5,412 nt of DNA from an uncultured Faecalibacterium sp. (GTDB lineage: Bacteria > Bacillota > Clostridia > Oscillospirales > Ruminococcaceae): the NCBI GenBank assembly GCA_945982465.1, contig CAMFSB010000132.1:1-5412 (forward strand), written 5' to 3'. Of the stretch, positions 4,931 through 5,412 are shown piece by piece (position 1 is the stretch's first letter; every line of letters starts with the position of its first letter). Made by a program: the position numbers and the translations under genes. The notes beneath the pieces are model-generated. The model saw only the letters and a list, made by a program, of their open reading frames with translations. It did no database searches and was not told where the DNA came from.

Positions 4931-5412
4931 GCACGAACATGAATGTGGAGCAAATGCTGGACCTGATCGAAGAAACGCTGGACGAGGGCGCCAGCATCCC
5001 CCTGTCGGGCGGCAAGCATCTGGTGGATGTGGACAAGATCCGCGACTATCTGGACGAGGTACGCCTGAACCTGCCCGGCGAGCTGCATCAGGCCCGCAAC
5101 ATTGTGGGCGACCGTTCCCAGATCCTGACCGACGCCAACGCCCAGGCCGAGGCGATCGTCAAAAAGGCCGAGGAACGGGCGCGCATCCTGGTCAGCGAGC
5201 AGGAGATCGTCAAGGCTGCGCAAAAGCGCGCGGCGGATATTGTGGCCGCCGCCCAGAGCGAGGCGCGCACCATGCGCCAGACTGTGACCGACTACTGCGA
5301 AAACATGCTGAAAAACACCGAGGAAGCCATGGCCGGAAACGCCGCCCAGCTCAAGACGGTGCGCGCCAACCTGCGCCAGAATGCCAAAAATTCCACCGGA
5401 AACTGCCCGGCG
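4927..5412 (+). CDS. Coiled-coil protein of unknown function, 3' end beyond the window
   Basis: The frame opens at ATG 4927 within the rsmD stop (ATGA overlap), behind AGAAGGAG (4911-4918) 8 nt upstream, and stays open for 162 codons to the window end. A short N-terminal segment includes the block IPLSGGKHLVDVDKIRDYLD (24-43). From about residue 50 onward it is Ala/Glu/Lys/Arg/Gln-rich with no helix breaker to about residue 154 (for example QAEAIVKKAEERARILVSEQ, 73-92), so a long helix or coiled coil is likely. There is no signal peptide or membrane segment. It resembles, from memory, uncharacterised clostridial coiled-coil proteins with an LPLSGG-like N-terminus, sometimes named ATPase or ATP-synthase-subunit-like by weak similarity; those names should not be taken as function. 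Translational coupling to rsmD is likely. That it is a real gene is fairly sure; its role is unknown. Confidence 0.85.
   Translation, partial: MSTNMNVEQMLDLIEETLDEGASIPLSGGKHLVDVDKIRDYLDEVRLNLPGELHQARNIVGDRSQILTDANAQAEAIVKKAEERARILVSEQEIVKAAQKRAADIVAAAQSEARTMRQTVTDYCENMLKNTEEAMAGNAAQLKTVRANLRQNAKNSTGNCPA

Overview
The window is a chromosomal housekeeping segment from a GC-rich, low-complexity-tail-bearing Firmicute. The best guess is a clostridial member of the Oscillospiraceae/Ruminococcaceae in the Faecalibacterium/Subdoligranulum/Gemmiger neighbourhood. This rests on strong Shine-Dalgarno sites, an HPr with both His15 and Ser46, the style of UvrC and RimM, and a Clostridia-type coiled-coil gene after rsmD. 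The genus is inference; no marker here fixes it. All supported genes are on the + strand.

Region by region: 1-300 is a non-coding tandem array of a ~110-bp, hairpin-rich repeat, with about 2.7 copies visible and the array running off the left edge. The last copy has an internal deletion and ends in a hairpin followed by a short T-run that looks like an intrinsic terminator. Next come rimM (366-917) and trmD (920-1780), 2 nt apart and clearly co-transcribed: a 16S ribosome-maturation factor and the tRNA m1G37 methyltransferase. The usual next gene, rplS, is absent. Instead an A-rich 248-nt spacer (1781-2028) carries a plausible sigma-A promoter, and then comes ptsH/HPr (2029-2292), closed by a textbook terminator. 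uvrC (2401-4296) encodes a full-length excision nuclease subunit. A near-consensus promoter overlaps its stop codon and should drive rsmD (4382-4930, 16S m2G966 methyltransferase), which overlaps by ATGA the start of a coiled-coil protein gene cut off by the window end (4927-5412+).

Functionally the genes cover RNA modification and ribosome assembly (rimM, trmD, rsmD), sugar transport and carbon regulation (ptsH) and DNA repair (uvrC). They look like three or four short transcription units rather than one pathway. The least ordinary parts are the tandem repeat array, the Ala/Pro-rich tail of TrmD, the DNA-level duplication inside the UvrC helix-hairpin-helix region, the promoter on the uvrC stop codon, and the DTPY motif in RsmD. 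I see no defence system, mobile-element gene, RNA gene or CRISPR array.
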